From positions 1-54,392 of the forward strand of contig RPFO01000133.1 of assembly GCA_009746045.1 (NCBI GenBank): a DNA stretch of 54,392 bases. The letters run 5' to 3'. Under the pieces are notes generated by a model that was given only the letters and a program-made list of their open reading frames with translations, was not told the origin of the DNA and searched no databases. Positions 44,558 to 54,392 of this stretch are shown here, piece after piece (position 1 is the stretch's first letter; each line of letters begins with the position of its first letter). The stretch comes from Mesostigma viride. Its lineage: Eukaryota > Streptophyta > Mesostigmatophyceae > Mesostigmatales > Mesostigmataceae. The position numbers and the translations under genes were made by a program.

Positions 44558-47500
44558 AAGGACAAGGACAAGGACAAGGACGAGGACGAGGACGAGGACA
44601 AGGACAAGGACAAGGACAAGGACAAGGACAAGGACAAGGGCAAGGACAAGGACAAGGACAAGGACAAGGACAAGGACAAGGACAAGGACGAGGACGAGGA
44701 CGAGGACAAGGACAAGGACAAGGACAAGGACAAGGACAAGGACAAGGACAAGGACAAGGACAAGGACAAGGACAAGGACAAGGACAAGGGCAAGGACAAG
44801 GACAAGGACAAGGACAAGGACAAGGACAAGGACAAGGACAAGGACGAGGACGAGGACGAGGACAAGGACAAGGACAAGGACAAGGACAAGGACAAGGACA
44901 ACGTGCTGGCACAAGGACAAGGACAAGGACAAGGACAAGGACAAGGACAAGGACAAGGCCAACGACAAGGCCGAGGCGAGGACGAGGACGAGGACGAGGA
45001 CAAGGACAAGGACAAGGACAAGGACGAGGACGAGGACGAGGACAAGGACAAGGACAAGGACAAGGACAAGGACAAGGACAAGGACAAGGGCAAGGACAAG
45101 GACAAGGACAAGTGTCACGTCCGTGATCATTTACGTCCGTGCACTCAAGAAGTTACGCGGTTGCCGTAATCGGAATCGTTACCGACGTTTGGTTGGTTCC
45201 GATTCAGTAGGCCGCAGGCTTTGTTCCTTGGGCCGGTGTGGAGCGCCGCGCCGGAAAGGCCTGAATTTCTAGAGTGACAGTCTTAGGTGACCTGACTTAG
45301 GTTCAGGCGCAAGACTTTGGGGCGCAAAGCCTTGGTGGCTTGCGCAATATTCCGGTGCGTGACATTTGGCAGTTATGAATCTTTTGTATTGTCCAGACGG
45401 AATGATGTTCAGTCCATCTGACAAAGCTAGATACGCAGATCGTAGTGTGCGGTGTGCTGGCTCGCACGTGGTTGTCGAACAGACTTGCTCTGCATTTTGC
45501 TGGCAGTCTAACTGCACGTCAGGCGGCTTGCTGGCAAATGCGACAGCGCATGGATGCCGGGATTTTTGGAGGTATTTAGGAGCAGCGCAGCGGCCATGGT
45601 GGTCGTTGTTCGCTCGTTTCTCTCCCTCACAACTAGTTTGTTGTCTTCATGGGGTTAAACTTCTCGAACAGCCCGGAGCAGCCCCCGTGAGTGGTTGCAT
45701 GTCGTTGCCATGACGATGGTTGATAAGATTGACAATGGTTTGATCCGGTTGGGATGTTGTTGGCATTGTGGACGAGAAACGTTCTGCTGACCCGGGAACA
45801 GTCCCGGGAAAGGGCCGGTTCGTCGTTGGCCAGTGTGCCAGTAACTGGGACATGAGCGCAGAGTCACACAGTTGATATAGATTATGACGTAAGTAAACAC
45901 TGTTGCGCCACAGTGGCGTCATGGTCGGTCTGTGGTGATTTCGATGGGTCTCAAGGATATGTAGTTACTCTTACAGTTGCGGCAGCACAACTCGGCATTC
46001 ATTGTAATTTGTCAAATGTTATGGAATGAATGGTTTGGGCATTGCTTTCATCATAAAGCATTATTGCAATCTTCATAATATAAATATCGGCTGGCTGCGC
46101 TGCCTGTCATGAAGGTGGTGGTGCCGTCAAGGACCACACCTATCATTTCCACATTATTTAAACGAGCGAACAACCCTTGGCGGGTTCAGTTCGGACAGCC
46201 TGAGCCGGAGATATACCCAAGCTGCTTGCAGAATCAAGCACTTGGAAGAGGATTAAGCTTATCCTTTAAAAAGCTATGAAGAGGATTAGGCTTATCCTTG
46301 AAAAAGCCATGAAGAGGATTATGCTTATCCTTGAAAAAGCACTGAAGAGGTTATTGCTTAGCCTATTTGAAAAGCATGTGTGGTCCTGTCGTGGGAATTT
46401 TTTTTTCCCTATGTGATCCTCTTTTTGACTTTTTGGCTCTTCATTTTTTCGAGCTAAAAAGTGGGGGGGAATATAGTGGATCACACACAAGAGTACTCTA
46501 TTGCTATGGATATGCCTTCCAAGTGATAGGCTAGGATATAATGGCACGCAAACGCGACAGCTGTCACGTCCGTGATCATTTACGTCCGTGCACTCAAGAA
46601 GTTACGCGGTTGCCGTAATCGGAATCGTTACCGACGTTTGGTTGGTTCCGATTCAGTAGGCCGCAGGCTTTGTTCCTTGGGCCGGTGTGGAGCGCCGCGC
46701 CGGAAAGGCCTGAATTTCTAGAGTGACAGTCTTAGGTGACCTGACTTAGGTTCAGGCGCAAGACTTTGGGGCGCAAAGCCTTGGTGGCTTGCGCAATATT
46801 CCGGTGCGTGACATTTGGCAGTTATGAATCTTTTGTATTGTCCAGACGGAATGATGTTCAGTCCATCTGACAAAGCTAGATACGCAGATCGTAGTGTGCG
46901 GTGTGCTGGCTCGCACGTGGTTGTCGAACAGACTTGCTCTGCATTTTGCTGGCAGTCTAACTGCACGTCAGGCGGCTTGCTGGCAAATGCGACAGCGCAT
47001 GGATGCCGGGATTTTTGGAGGTATTTAGGAGCAGCGCAGCGGCCATGGTGGTCGTTGTTCGCTCGTTTCTCTCCCTCACAACTAGTTTGTTGTCTTCATG
47101 GGGTTAAACTTCTCGAACAGCCCGGAGCAGCCCCCGTGAGTGGTTGCATGTCGTTGCCATGACGATGGTTGATAAGATTGACAATGGTTTGATCCGGTTG
47201 GGATGTTGTTGGCATTGTGGACGAGAAACGTTCTGCTGACCCGGGAACAGTCCCGGGAAAGGGCCGGTTCGTCGTTGGCCAGTGTGCCAGTAACTGGGAC
47301 ATGAGCGCAGAGTCACACAGTTGATATAGATTATGACGTAAGTAAACACTGTTGCGCCACAGTGGCGTCATGGTCGGTCTGTGGTGATTTCGATGGGTCT
47401 CAAGGATATGTAGTTACTCTTACAGTTGCGGCAGCACAACTCGGCATTCATTGTAATTTGTCAAATGTTATGGAATGAATGGTTTGGGCATTGCTTTCAT

Positions 47501-50500
47501 CATAAAGCATTATTGCAATCTTCATAATATAAATATCGGCTGGCTGCGCTGCCTGTCATGAAGGTGGTGGTGCCGTCAAGGACCACACCTATCATTTCCA
47601 CATTATTTATAAATATAGTGGATCACACACAAGAGTACTCTATTGCTATGGATATGCCTTCCAAGTGATAGGCTAGGATATAATGGCACGCAAACGCGAC
47701 ACAAGGACAAGGACAAGGACAAGGACAAGGACGAGGACGAGGACGAGGACAAGGACAAGGACAAGGACAAGGACAAGGACAAGGACAAGGACAAGGACAA
47801 GGACAAGGACAAGGGCAAGGACAAGGACAAGGACAAGGACAAGGACAAGGACAAGGACAAGGACAAGGACGAGGACGAGGACGAGGACAAGGACAAGGAC
47901 AAGGACAAGGACAAGGACAAGGACAACGTGCTGGCACAAGGACAAGGACAAGGACAAGGACAAGGACAAGGACAAGGACAAGGACAAGGACAAGGACAAG
48001 GACAAGGACAAGGACAAGGACAAGGACAAGGACGAGGACAAGGACGAGGATAAGGACAAGGACAAGGACAAGGACAAGGACAAGGACAAGGACAAGGACA
48101 AGGACAAGGACAAGGACAAGGACAAGGACAAGGACAAGGACAAGGACAAGGACAAGGACAACGTGCTGGCACAAGGACAAGGACAAGGACAAGGACAAGG
48201 ACAAGGACAAGGACAAGGACAAGGACAAGGCCAAGGACAAGGACAAGGACAAGGACAAGGACAAGGACAAGGACAAGGACAAGGACAAGGACAAGGACAA
48301 GGACAAGGACAAGGACAAGGACAAGGACAAGGACAAGGACAAGGACAAGGACAAGGACAAGGACAAGGACAAGGACAAGGACAAGGACAAGGACAAGGAC
48401 AAGGACAAGGACAAGGACAAGGACAAGGACAAGGACAACGTGCTGGCACAAGGACAAGGACAAGGACAAGGACAAGGACAAGGACAAGGACAAGGACAAG
48501 GACAAGGACAAGGACAAGGACAAGGACAAGGACAAGGACAAGGACAAGGACAAGGACAAGGACAAGGACAAGGACAAGGACAAGGACAAGGACAAGGCCA
48601 AGGACGAGGACGAGGACGAGGACGAGGACAAGGACAAGGACAAGGACAAGGACGAGGACGAGGACAAGGACAAGGACAAGGACAAGGACAAGGACAAGGA
48701 CAAGGACAAGGACAAGGGCAAGGACAAGGACAAGGACAAGGACAAGGACAAGGACAAGGACAAGGACGAGGACGAGGACGAGGACAAGGACAAGGACAAG
48801 GACAAGGACAAGGACAAGGACAAGGACAAGGACAAGGACAAGGACAAGGACAAGGACAAGGACAAGGACAAGGACAAGGACAAGGACAAGGCCAAGGACG
48901 AGGACGAGGACGAGGACGAGGACAAGGACAAGGACAAGGACAAGGACGAGGACGAGGACGAGGACAAGGACAAGGACAAGGACAAGGACAAGGACAAGGA
49001 CAAGGACAAGGACAAGGGCAAGGACAAGGACAAGGACAAGGACAAGGACAAGGACAAGGACGAGGACGAGGACGAGGACAAGGACAAGGACAAGGACAAG
49101 GACAAGGACAAGGACAAGGACAAGGACAAGGACAAGGACAAGGGCAAGGACAAGGACAAGGACAAGGACAAGGACAAGGACAAGGACAAGGACAAGGACG
49201 AGGACGAGGACGAGGACAAGGACAAGGACAAGGACAAGGACAAGGACAAGGACAACGTGCTGGCACAAGGACAAGGACAAGGACAAGGACAAGGACAAGG
49301 ACAAGGACAAGGACAAGGACAAGGACAAGGACAAGGACAAGGACAAGGACAAGGACAAGGACAAGGACAAGGACGAGGACAAGGACAAGGACAAGGACAA
49401 GGACGAGGACAAGGACAAGGACAAGGGCAAGGACAAGGACAAGGACAAGGACAAGGACAAGGACAAGGACAAGGACAAGGACAAGGACAAGGACAAGGAC
49501 AAGGACAAGGACAAGGACAAGGACAAGGACAAGGACAAGGACAAGGACAAGGACAAGGACAAGGACAAGGACAAGGACAAGGACAAGGACGAGGACAATG
49601 ACAATGACAAGGACAAGGACAAGGACAAGGACAAGGACAAGGACAAGGACAAGGACAAGGACAAGGACAAGGACAAGGACAAGGACAAGGACAAGGACAA
49701 GGACAAGGACAAGGACAAGGACAAGGACAAGGACAAGGACAAGGACAAGGACAAGGACAAGGACAAGGACAAGGACAAGGACAAGGACAAGGACAAGGAC
49801 AAGGACAAGGACAAGGACAACGTGCTGGCACAAGGACAAGGACAAGGACAAGGACAAGGACAAGGACAAGGACAAGGACAAGGACAAGGACAAGGCAAGG
49901 ACAAGGACAAGGACAAGGACAAGGACAAGGACAAGGACAAGGACAAGGACAAGGACAAGGACAAGGACAAGGACAAGGACAAGGACAAGGACAAGGACAA
50001 GGACAAGGACAAGGACAAGGACAAGGACAAGGACAAGGACAAGGACAAGGACAAGGACAAGGACAAGGACAAGGACAAGGACAAGGACAAGGACAAGGAC
50101 AAGGACAAGGACAAGGACAAGGACAAGGACAAGGACAAGGACAAGGACAAGGACAAGGACAAGGACAAGGACAAGGACAAGGACAAGGACAAGGACAAGG
50201 ACAAGGACAAGGACAAGGACAAGGACAAGGACAAGGACAAGTGCTGGCACAAGGACAAGGACAAGGACAAGGACAAGGACAAGGACAAGGACAAGGACAA
50301 GGACAAGGACAAGGACAAGGACAAGGACAAGGACAAGGACAAGGACAAGGACAAGGACAAGGACAGGACAAGGACAAGGACAAGGACAAGGACAAGGACA
50401 AGGACAAGGACAAGGACAAGGACAAGGACAAGGACAAGGACAAGGACAAGGACAAGGACAAGGACAAGGACAAGGACAAGGACAAGGACAAGGACAAGGA

Positions 50501-51561
50501 CAAGGACAAGGACAAGGACAAGGACAAGGACAAGGACAAGGACAAGGACAAGGACAAGGACAAGGACAAGGACAAGGATGGCGCAAGAAAATCACATCCT
50601 TGTGCGTAACACCTACCCGGACAGCTGGCAGTGTGTGGTGGGTTGCTTTTCCAGTTGCTGCCGTCGCGGCATCGGAACCCGATGACCCAGAAGCCGCCGA
50701 TTTCCTCCGCTCCTTCGCCGCCTTTGCTGCATGAGCGCCGCGCGCCTGTTGCCCCGACGATGGTGCGGGGGGAGGGGGCATTTGCTGTGCTGCCGCTGCA
50801 GCTTCCGACGGCGCGGAAGGGCCGGCGGCGGGAGGGGGCAACACCGGTGGCGGCGGAGAGCCCGGCGGCGGGGGCGCCGGCGGAGGGGAACGCGGGTGGT
50901 TGTGCGTACAAGCACGCTGTGACACGCAGACGACAAAGAAGAAATCCGCCGAATATGTTAGCAAGCGGTGCGGTGCAGCACACACACCTGACAAAGCTAA
51001 TAGGTCAACCCTTAAAACCGTGTCCAACTGCCCGCTATAAAAACCGGGCAATGGTCACTTTCCATGATAATGTCCACAAACCAACCTAATAGTTAGTTAT
51101 GGTCCATTATAGGACACAAGCACACACATATATTCACCACCTTGGGGGTCATGTCATTGGTCATATTGCAATGTCCTATGGGTGCCAAATATAGCACCCC
51201 CTGACAGAAAGGAAGCTAGTAAAGGGCTCATGAACACCAAGGTTGCATGTGGAGGAGCAGGGACCCAGCTGCAAGCTCTAACAATAAATGCCCACTACAA
51301 ATAGCGGACAGTTTGGTTTGTGACACCTGCTAGCATTACAAAGCTCAATTCTCATCCCGTAGCAACAAAAATGTAATGTCCGCTGTAAATATCACTCAAA
51401 ACGGCTAAAGGGTTAAAACGAAGTTGTAGTTGTTTTGCGGCATCAAGTTTCAAAGTACGTACTGGGATACCCTTCGCCAGCCTGCTTGGCATCCAGGATA
51501 AGATCTTGGAACCAGTAAGGGGGCTTCGCTTGCTGCGGCAGATGGTGCAATCCATTGTGAT
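37671..51561 (-). CDS. gene of at least five exons with satellite-filled intron, function unknown
   Basis: Proposed exons on minus: 51561-51463, 50916-50617, 42789-41635, 41017-38607 and 38487-37671. All four introns have GT-AG ends (for example GTAGGTGTT to GTGATCAG, and GTAAATATAAC to CATGCATGCAG). The phases agree: the first three are phase 0. The last is phase 1, where one base plus two bases complete a Gly codon. Such agreement is unlikely by chance. The 50616-42790 intron is about 7.8 kb and is mainly minisatellite, hexanucleotide satellite and an LTR-like dimer. The exons carry frame changes at C9 (40539-40547), C7 (39762-39768) and C9 (38271-38279). I recognise no domain; the long acidic and Gly/Arg-rich segments suggest a nuclear or nucleic-acid-associated protein. 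The true 5' end is uncertain. Confidence 0.6.
38607..41017 (-). CDS. exon 4: helical, then globular, then glycine/arginine-rich
   Basis: It starts GREAHRRVALIGGGLNAEDE, continues in a second frame after a C9 run (WRSLARFRFWPSIMATVKAK, VIVQLFLIYNRDLGKYPEP) and in a third after a C7 run (DIKNGIWLLNLEHHAKLWND). It then becomes an acidic block and a long Gly/Glu/Arg/Lys tandem segment (about 38700-39230). The donor GTAAGTTAATC follows. Confidence 0.55.
41128..41587. repeat. 46-bp minisatellite in the exon 3-4 intron, about 10 units
   Basis: Unit contains CCAACGGCCGTTGG (a 14-bp perfect palindrome), then CGCAAGAAAAATCACACCCT and AATTTCCAGGTT. Copies are nearly identical. Confidence 0.95.
41635..42789 (-). 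CDS. exon 3: largest globular segment
   Basis: 385 codons with no stop, from GRPSRPRTEEEREKWAYKIE to IPPMKDMRTQK. It has balanced composition and predicted helix/strand alternation (for example MSILRTDSLKDMAAACSDEL and PCVFVQFAVLDGNHYTQMLK), so it is clearly coding. No family recognised. Confidence 0.65.
42838..43553. repeat. same 44-46-bp minisatellite in the exon 2-3 intron, about 15 units
   Basis: Same unit as 41128-41587, mostly with the variant GCGCATGAAAATCACACCCT. The last unit runs into the hexanucleotide satellite. Confidence 0.95.
43556..45112. repeat. GGACAA hexanucleotide satellite, left part
   Basis: About 1.55 kb of ACAAGG repeats with GACGAG variants. A spacer containing AACGTGCTGGCAC recurs near 44250 and 44900. 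All six frames stay open because the period is a multiple of three and lacks stops; none is evidence of a protein. Confidence 0.95.
45113..46559. repeat. dimer B, unit 1 (1447 bp)
   Basis: The longer unit, carrying about 305 bp (46159-46470) absent from unit 2. That segment has three copies of an AGAGGATTA.GCTTATCCTT block near 46250-46360. Confidence 0.8.
46562..47701. repeat. dimer B, unit 2 (1140 bp)
   Basis: Direct copy of unit 1 lacking the 305-bp segment; otherwise it appears nearly identical. Confidence 0.8.
47702..50578. repeat. GGACAA hexanucleotide satellite, right part
   Basis: About 2.9 kb, continuing the array at 43556. The AACGTGCTGGCAC spacer, or a shortened form, recurs near 47926, 48160, 48436, 49253, 49818 and 50240. 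The right edge returns to GGCGCAAGAAAATCACATCC, which is minisatellite-unit sequence. Confidence 0.95.
50617..50916 (-). CDS. exon 2: proline/alanine-rich linker
   Basis: 100 codons between a CACAG acceptor and a GTAGGT donor. The frame that fits exon 3 reads SPPPAPPPPGSPPPPVLPPP, then AAKAAKERRKSAASGSSGSD. It is a disordered linker with a basic patch. Confidence 0.5.
51463..51561 (-). CDS. exon 1 of the model (99 bp)
   Basis: It follows an acceptor GCGCGCAG and ends before GTACGTAC. In phase 0 it encodes 33 residues including MDCTICRSKRSP, whose C-x2-C could be half of a zinc site. An ATG near 51555 may be the start. It is the least certain exon, since another frame is also open. Confidence 0.4.
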
Positions 51562-51599
51562 CTGCGCGCAAAACATACACAAACAACCAAACCCTCATA

Positions 51600-51990
51600 G
51601 GTTGAGCAATCCACAAAATCATGCCATTACTGTAACAACATGGGCAAAGCATACACAAACGAACAACCATCATAGATTGAGCTAACAATCCAGAAAATCA
51701 TGCCATTACTGTAACAACATGGGCAAAGCATACACAAACGAACAACCATCATAGATTGAGCTAGCAATCCACAACATTATGCCATTACTGTAACAACATG
51801 GGCAAAGCATACACAAACGAACAACCATCATAGATTGAGCTAGCAATCCACAACATCATGCCATTACTGTAACAACATGGGCAAAGCATACACAAACGAA
51901 CAACCATCATAGATAGAGCAATCCACAACATCATGCCATTAATGTAATAACATGGGCAAAACATACACAAACAAATAGCCATGATAGGGC
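51600..51990. repeat. ~80-bp tandem array, about five copies
   Basis: The block GGGCAAAGCATACACAAACG followed by AACAACCATCATAGATTGAG recurs at about 80-bp spacing. It lies upstream of exon 1 of the minus-strand model, so probably in another intron or the promoter region. Confidence 0.85.
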
Positions 51991-52103
51991 ATTAAGAGAA
52001 TAGCCATGATTGGGGCAATAAGAGAATTTTTTTGTTCAATTCAATGATCACAATTTATGCACACAGTCGATGCATTCATAAATGAGGCAGGTTCTTCCGA
52101 AAA

Positions 52104-52585
52104 TTGGCTCCGTCGTAGAGTGTCAACGGCCAACTTGCAAACACGCACGTTACATGATATACATCCTAGTCATTATGGTCCTATACAAACGCCAGAAGGG
52201 CCGAATACCGGTTTAATTGGATCTTTAGCTACGCATAGTAAAGTAAATGAATATGTTTTCTTGTCCTTTTTATACATTACAAAAAAATCAAGTAATTAAA
52301 AGTGAAATACCTATTTTTATACCTCCACATCAACAAGATCAATTTAAATTCGCCCCAGAATATTTATTACTTTCTTGTTACTCTAGTGTTGAAAATAATT
52401 ATGTTCATGTGCGATATAAACCAGAATTTAGTAGTAAAGCAGAAGAAGTCGATTATTTGGGGATTTCTCCAACGCAAGCTTCAATAGCTACTTCATTTAT
52501 TCCCTTGGTGGAACATGATGATGCAATCCGAGCATTAATGGGTTGTAATATGCAAAGACAAGCAGTTCCATGACACCAAGGTTGA
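52104..52585 (+). pseudogene. rpoB: nuclear copy of plastid rpoB fragment
   Basis: Translation in shifting frames gives [40 protein letters not shown], then [20 protein letters not shown] and [20 protein letters not shown]. These are conserved RNA polymerase beta-subunit sequences in order. HYG is followed directly by PIQTPEGPN, so the codons for the usual RIC are deleted. A frameshift follows VNEY, and the copy ends near 52585. The segment is AT-rich, unlike its neighbours. It is a decayed plastid insertion, not a functional gene. The [18 protein letters not shown] wording is nearer to green algal than land-plant rpoB. Confidence 0.85.
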
Positions 52586-52809
52586 GACTTACATGCATGG
52601 GACAAGAAAAACCTCGTTGCAAGGGTTGAAACAATAACGAAATTGTATGACCACAGACACATAAAATGGAAGGCTTGCTCAGTATTATTATTTACCCATC
52701 AATCAATTTTAAAGGCAAGGAAATGTTGAAATACGGAAGACCGTCCCAAGTTCGCCAGCATTAACAAAAGCATTTCTGTGACAAGAACAGTGGGCGACCA
52801 TTCCCATTA
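52586..52809. other. short flank without a recognised gene
   Basis: It lies just downstream of the stop codon of the minus-strand gene ending at 52810 and probably contains its 3' UTR. Confidence 0.3.
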
Positions 52810-53611
52810 TTATCTTTTCCTCTTTTGTTTCTTCCCCTTCCCGGACTCGCATGCATAAGCGACGTCCGCCATCCCCAAACGATGCAAAATTTTGTTGGAG
52901 CTCTGCATCTTCTCCAACAGTTCTTGATCCGATTCCTCCTTTGCACGACGCGCTTCCTCTGCCTTCGCCTTTGCGGCCTCCACATCTGCATCTATATCCG
53001 CCTTCACCACCATCCTGATCAAACGGTCCCGCTCCTCAGGCCTCGGGAGCGTCGGCAGTCCCACCGGCTCTGCGGCAAGAAGAGCCTCCAAAATATCCTT
53101 GTGCAGTCTTTGTGCTTCCACAAATCCACTATTCTCATCAAGGTGTACGCGCATTCACGCGCCACACCCTGCAAGGAATCCCCCATGGTAACGTTAAGCC
53201 CATGAGCAAACCCGTACGCGCTGTCCCCCTCTGCAAAAATCTCGAGTCCCTGCCTGTCGAGGCGCACCAGCTCAACTTTCCGTTCCCCAGTGTGCGTTGC
53301 CGTGAAGTGGAGGACCGAGCGTGTCATTCCGGTCTTCCCCATCAACATCTGCAAACTTGCTACGTATGCGATCCCACGAGCGCACACGTCCTCCAACTTC
53401 TCGGCAAAAGGTAGATGTGTCTTGCAATACACATCCAATCCCTCCAGTGGTCTATCACATCTAAGAAATCCACACCCCCCGTATGGATCCTTGGCATTTG
53501 GTACTCGAGGTCGTGCGCTTGCAGGAACTTGTAATGTTCCGCGCACAGTCCCTCGACCCTTACGGGCTCCGTACAGATTTTGCATTTCGTTGCCATCTGC
53601 GCAATTGCCAT
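52810..53611 (-). CDS. small C-C-C-H zinc-binding protein, frame broken
   Basis: Starting at the ATG at 53611 or 53596, the protein has CKICTEPVRVEGLCAEH (C-x2-C-x9-C-x2-H). After a C6 run (53475-53480) it has CGFLRCDRPLEGLDVYCKTH (C-x4-C-x10-C-x2-H). A globular stretch follows (AYVASLQMLMGKTG, VELVRLDRQGLEIFAEGDSA). After another frame change near 53140, a coiled coil (AAKAKAEEARRAKEESDQEL) and a basic GKGKKQKRKR end reach the stop at 52810. It could be the downstream part of the gene at 53823-54392. The family was not recognised. Confidence 0.55.
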
Positions 53612-53822
53612 GAGTCCCATACAGCAGCCATTGTATAACAGGGGCAATAAGGACCGTCAGAACCCCCTCTGGCGTCTTTCTCACACAATTCTCAATCTAG
53701 TCTTTTTGTGCAATAATTGTTGGTTCAAAGAAGGTCCGTTCAAAGAAGTTTTATGAGACAAAATAAATTAGTTTCAATTACACGCATCAGATTAATCAAA
53801 TCATATTTTCTCCCTCTCTTTC

Positions 53823-54392
53823 TTACTGAGCAATTCTGTCCATCCTGCCCCTCTTTGCCGGCTTCTCATCAATCTCCTCATCAAAATCACACACACGTCT
53901 AATCTGCTGTCTAATCTGCTCTACCAACCCCCCCTTGCGCATCAGGTCTTTCACCTCCCCCTTCAAGAGCGCTGTCACGAGTCGCGCGCACTCATACGCG
54001 GACTCCGTGGCCATGTCCCTTCCCATATCATGCCACACTTTGGCCGTTGGACAGTCGGGATGGTCTCCCATGTAAGCCCACACATGCCTTGGCGGCTTGT
54101 CCTCTCCGCCTATCCCCTCTCCAGGTCGCATCTGTCCCACCTCCTCTATCACCCACTCTGCATCACGCAGCATGAATCGAGGCTTCTTGTCAACATAGTA
54201 CAAGACCAAAACCATGTTGTTGGGCCAAGGCTTCCACTTTTTCGTCACGATGTGACGGTCAATCGTCATCAGCCCGCTCTCGATTTCGGCAAACAACGCC
54301 CCCCATACGTCAGAATGCTTGGGACAGAACCACTCGCTGTCCGTCGGCATTCCTTCCCATTGACAATCCGGATGTTCGCATCGAATGGGTCC
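53823..54392 (-). CDS. C-terminal part of a C-C-C-H zinc-binding protein, entering from the right edge
   Basis: Open from the window edge: CEHPDCQWEGMPTDSEWFC then PKH gives a C-x4-C-x12-C-x2-H module like the two in the neighbouring gene. About 150 residues with good protein composition follow (VWGALFAEIESGLMTIDRHI, HVWAYMGDHPDCPTAKVWHD), then an acidic/basic end RRVCDFDEEIDEKPAKRGRM and a stop at 53823. CAGTAAGA at the stop could instead be a splice donor, but no phase-compatible acceptor was found downstream. Confidence 0.55.
   Translation of the reverse strand, partial: GPIRCEHPDCQWEGMPTDSEWFCPKHSDVWGALFAEIESGLMTIDRHIVTKKWKPWPNNMVLVLYYVDKKPRFMLRDAEWVIEEVGQMRPGEGIGGEDKPPRHVWAYMGDHPDCPTAKVWHDMGRDMATESAYECARLVTALLKGEVKDLMRKGGLVEQIRQQIRRVCDFDEEIDEKPAKRGRMDRIAQ

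Larger units (their letters stand above)
45113..47701. mobile_element. LTR-like tandem dimer B with GC spacer
   Basis: Units 45113-46559 and 46562-47701 begin TGTCACGTCCGTGATC and end GGCACGCAAACGCGACA, separated by GC at 46560-46561. The flanks are CAAG (45109-45112) and CAAG (47702-47705). The hexanucleotide phase across the site confirms a 4-bp duplication. The family is related to dimer A through the termini and the CATGGTGGTCGTTGTTCG block but otherwise diverged. Confidence 0.8.

Noticed and set aside
43465-51051. Open frames of 500-1100 codons in all six frames (polyLeu-Val, Cys-Pro, Ser-Leu, Arg-Thr, Lys-Asp, Gly-Gln)
   Set aside because: They are produced by a stop-free hexanucleotide repeat whose period is a multiple of three; only the proline-rich start at 50916-50617 is kept as an exon.
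52104-52585. Bacterial contamination or a functional plastid gene
   Set aside because: The sequence has deletions and frame changes and ends abruptly among nuclear repeats; plastid-type wording excludes a bacterial source.

Overview
The window looks like nuclear DNA of a green alga with a large, repeat-swollen genome. Three things point there. Introns have GT-AG boundaries with matching phases. The retroelements are typical eukaryotic families (LINE, Ty3 chromovirus, Ty1/copia, Penelope-like). A decayed, AT-rich copy of plastid rpoB sits at 52.1-52.6 kb, and its protein reads closer to chlorophyte/prasinophyte plastids than to land plants. I cannot name the species; Chara-like or Cymbomonas-like large algal genomes would be the first to compare. 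No rRNA, tRNA, CRISPR or bacterial operon structure is visible.

Layout. 0.3-10.3 kb: a PHD-like zinc-finger gene (minus) and a 1423-residue DUF7869-type putative transposase (plus), enclosed by a 31-bp inverted repeat matching at 30 positions; this may be a roughly 10-kb DNA transposon. 10.4-11.1 kb: the 3' end of a LINE (minus). 11.5-17.9 kb: a decayed Ty1/copia-type element, split by a head-to-tail dimer of an LTR-like unit (15327-17502). 18.8-31.1 kb: a LINE ORF2 split inside its reverse transcriptase by a nearly complete Ty3 chromovirus (19987-28452, coding on minus). 31.2-33.1 kb: a Penelope-like RT scrap, a second PHD-like gene fragment and a ~180-bp tandem array. 33.3-34.8 kb: long tetranucleotide arrays beside a tRNA-derived SINE-like sequence. 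35.8-36.8 kb: the 3' end of another LINE. 37.7-51.6 kb: a minus-strand gene of at least five exons whose ~7.8-kb intron is mainly satellite DNA plus a second LTR-like dimer (45113-47701). 52.1-54.4 kb: the plastid insertion and one or two minus-strand genes rich in small C-C-C-H modules.

Two themes stand out. First, the LTR-like unit occurs twice as a tandem dimer, from two diverged subfamilies, each time with exactly the dinucleotide GC between copies and with a 4-bp target duplication around the whole dimer. This suggests that the dimer itself was mobilised. Second, reading frames break repeatedly inside C or G homopolymers, in host-like genes and transposons alike, so many apparent pseudogenes may be sequencing or assembly artefacts.
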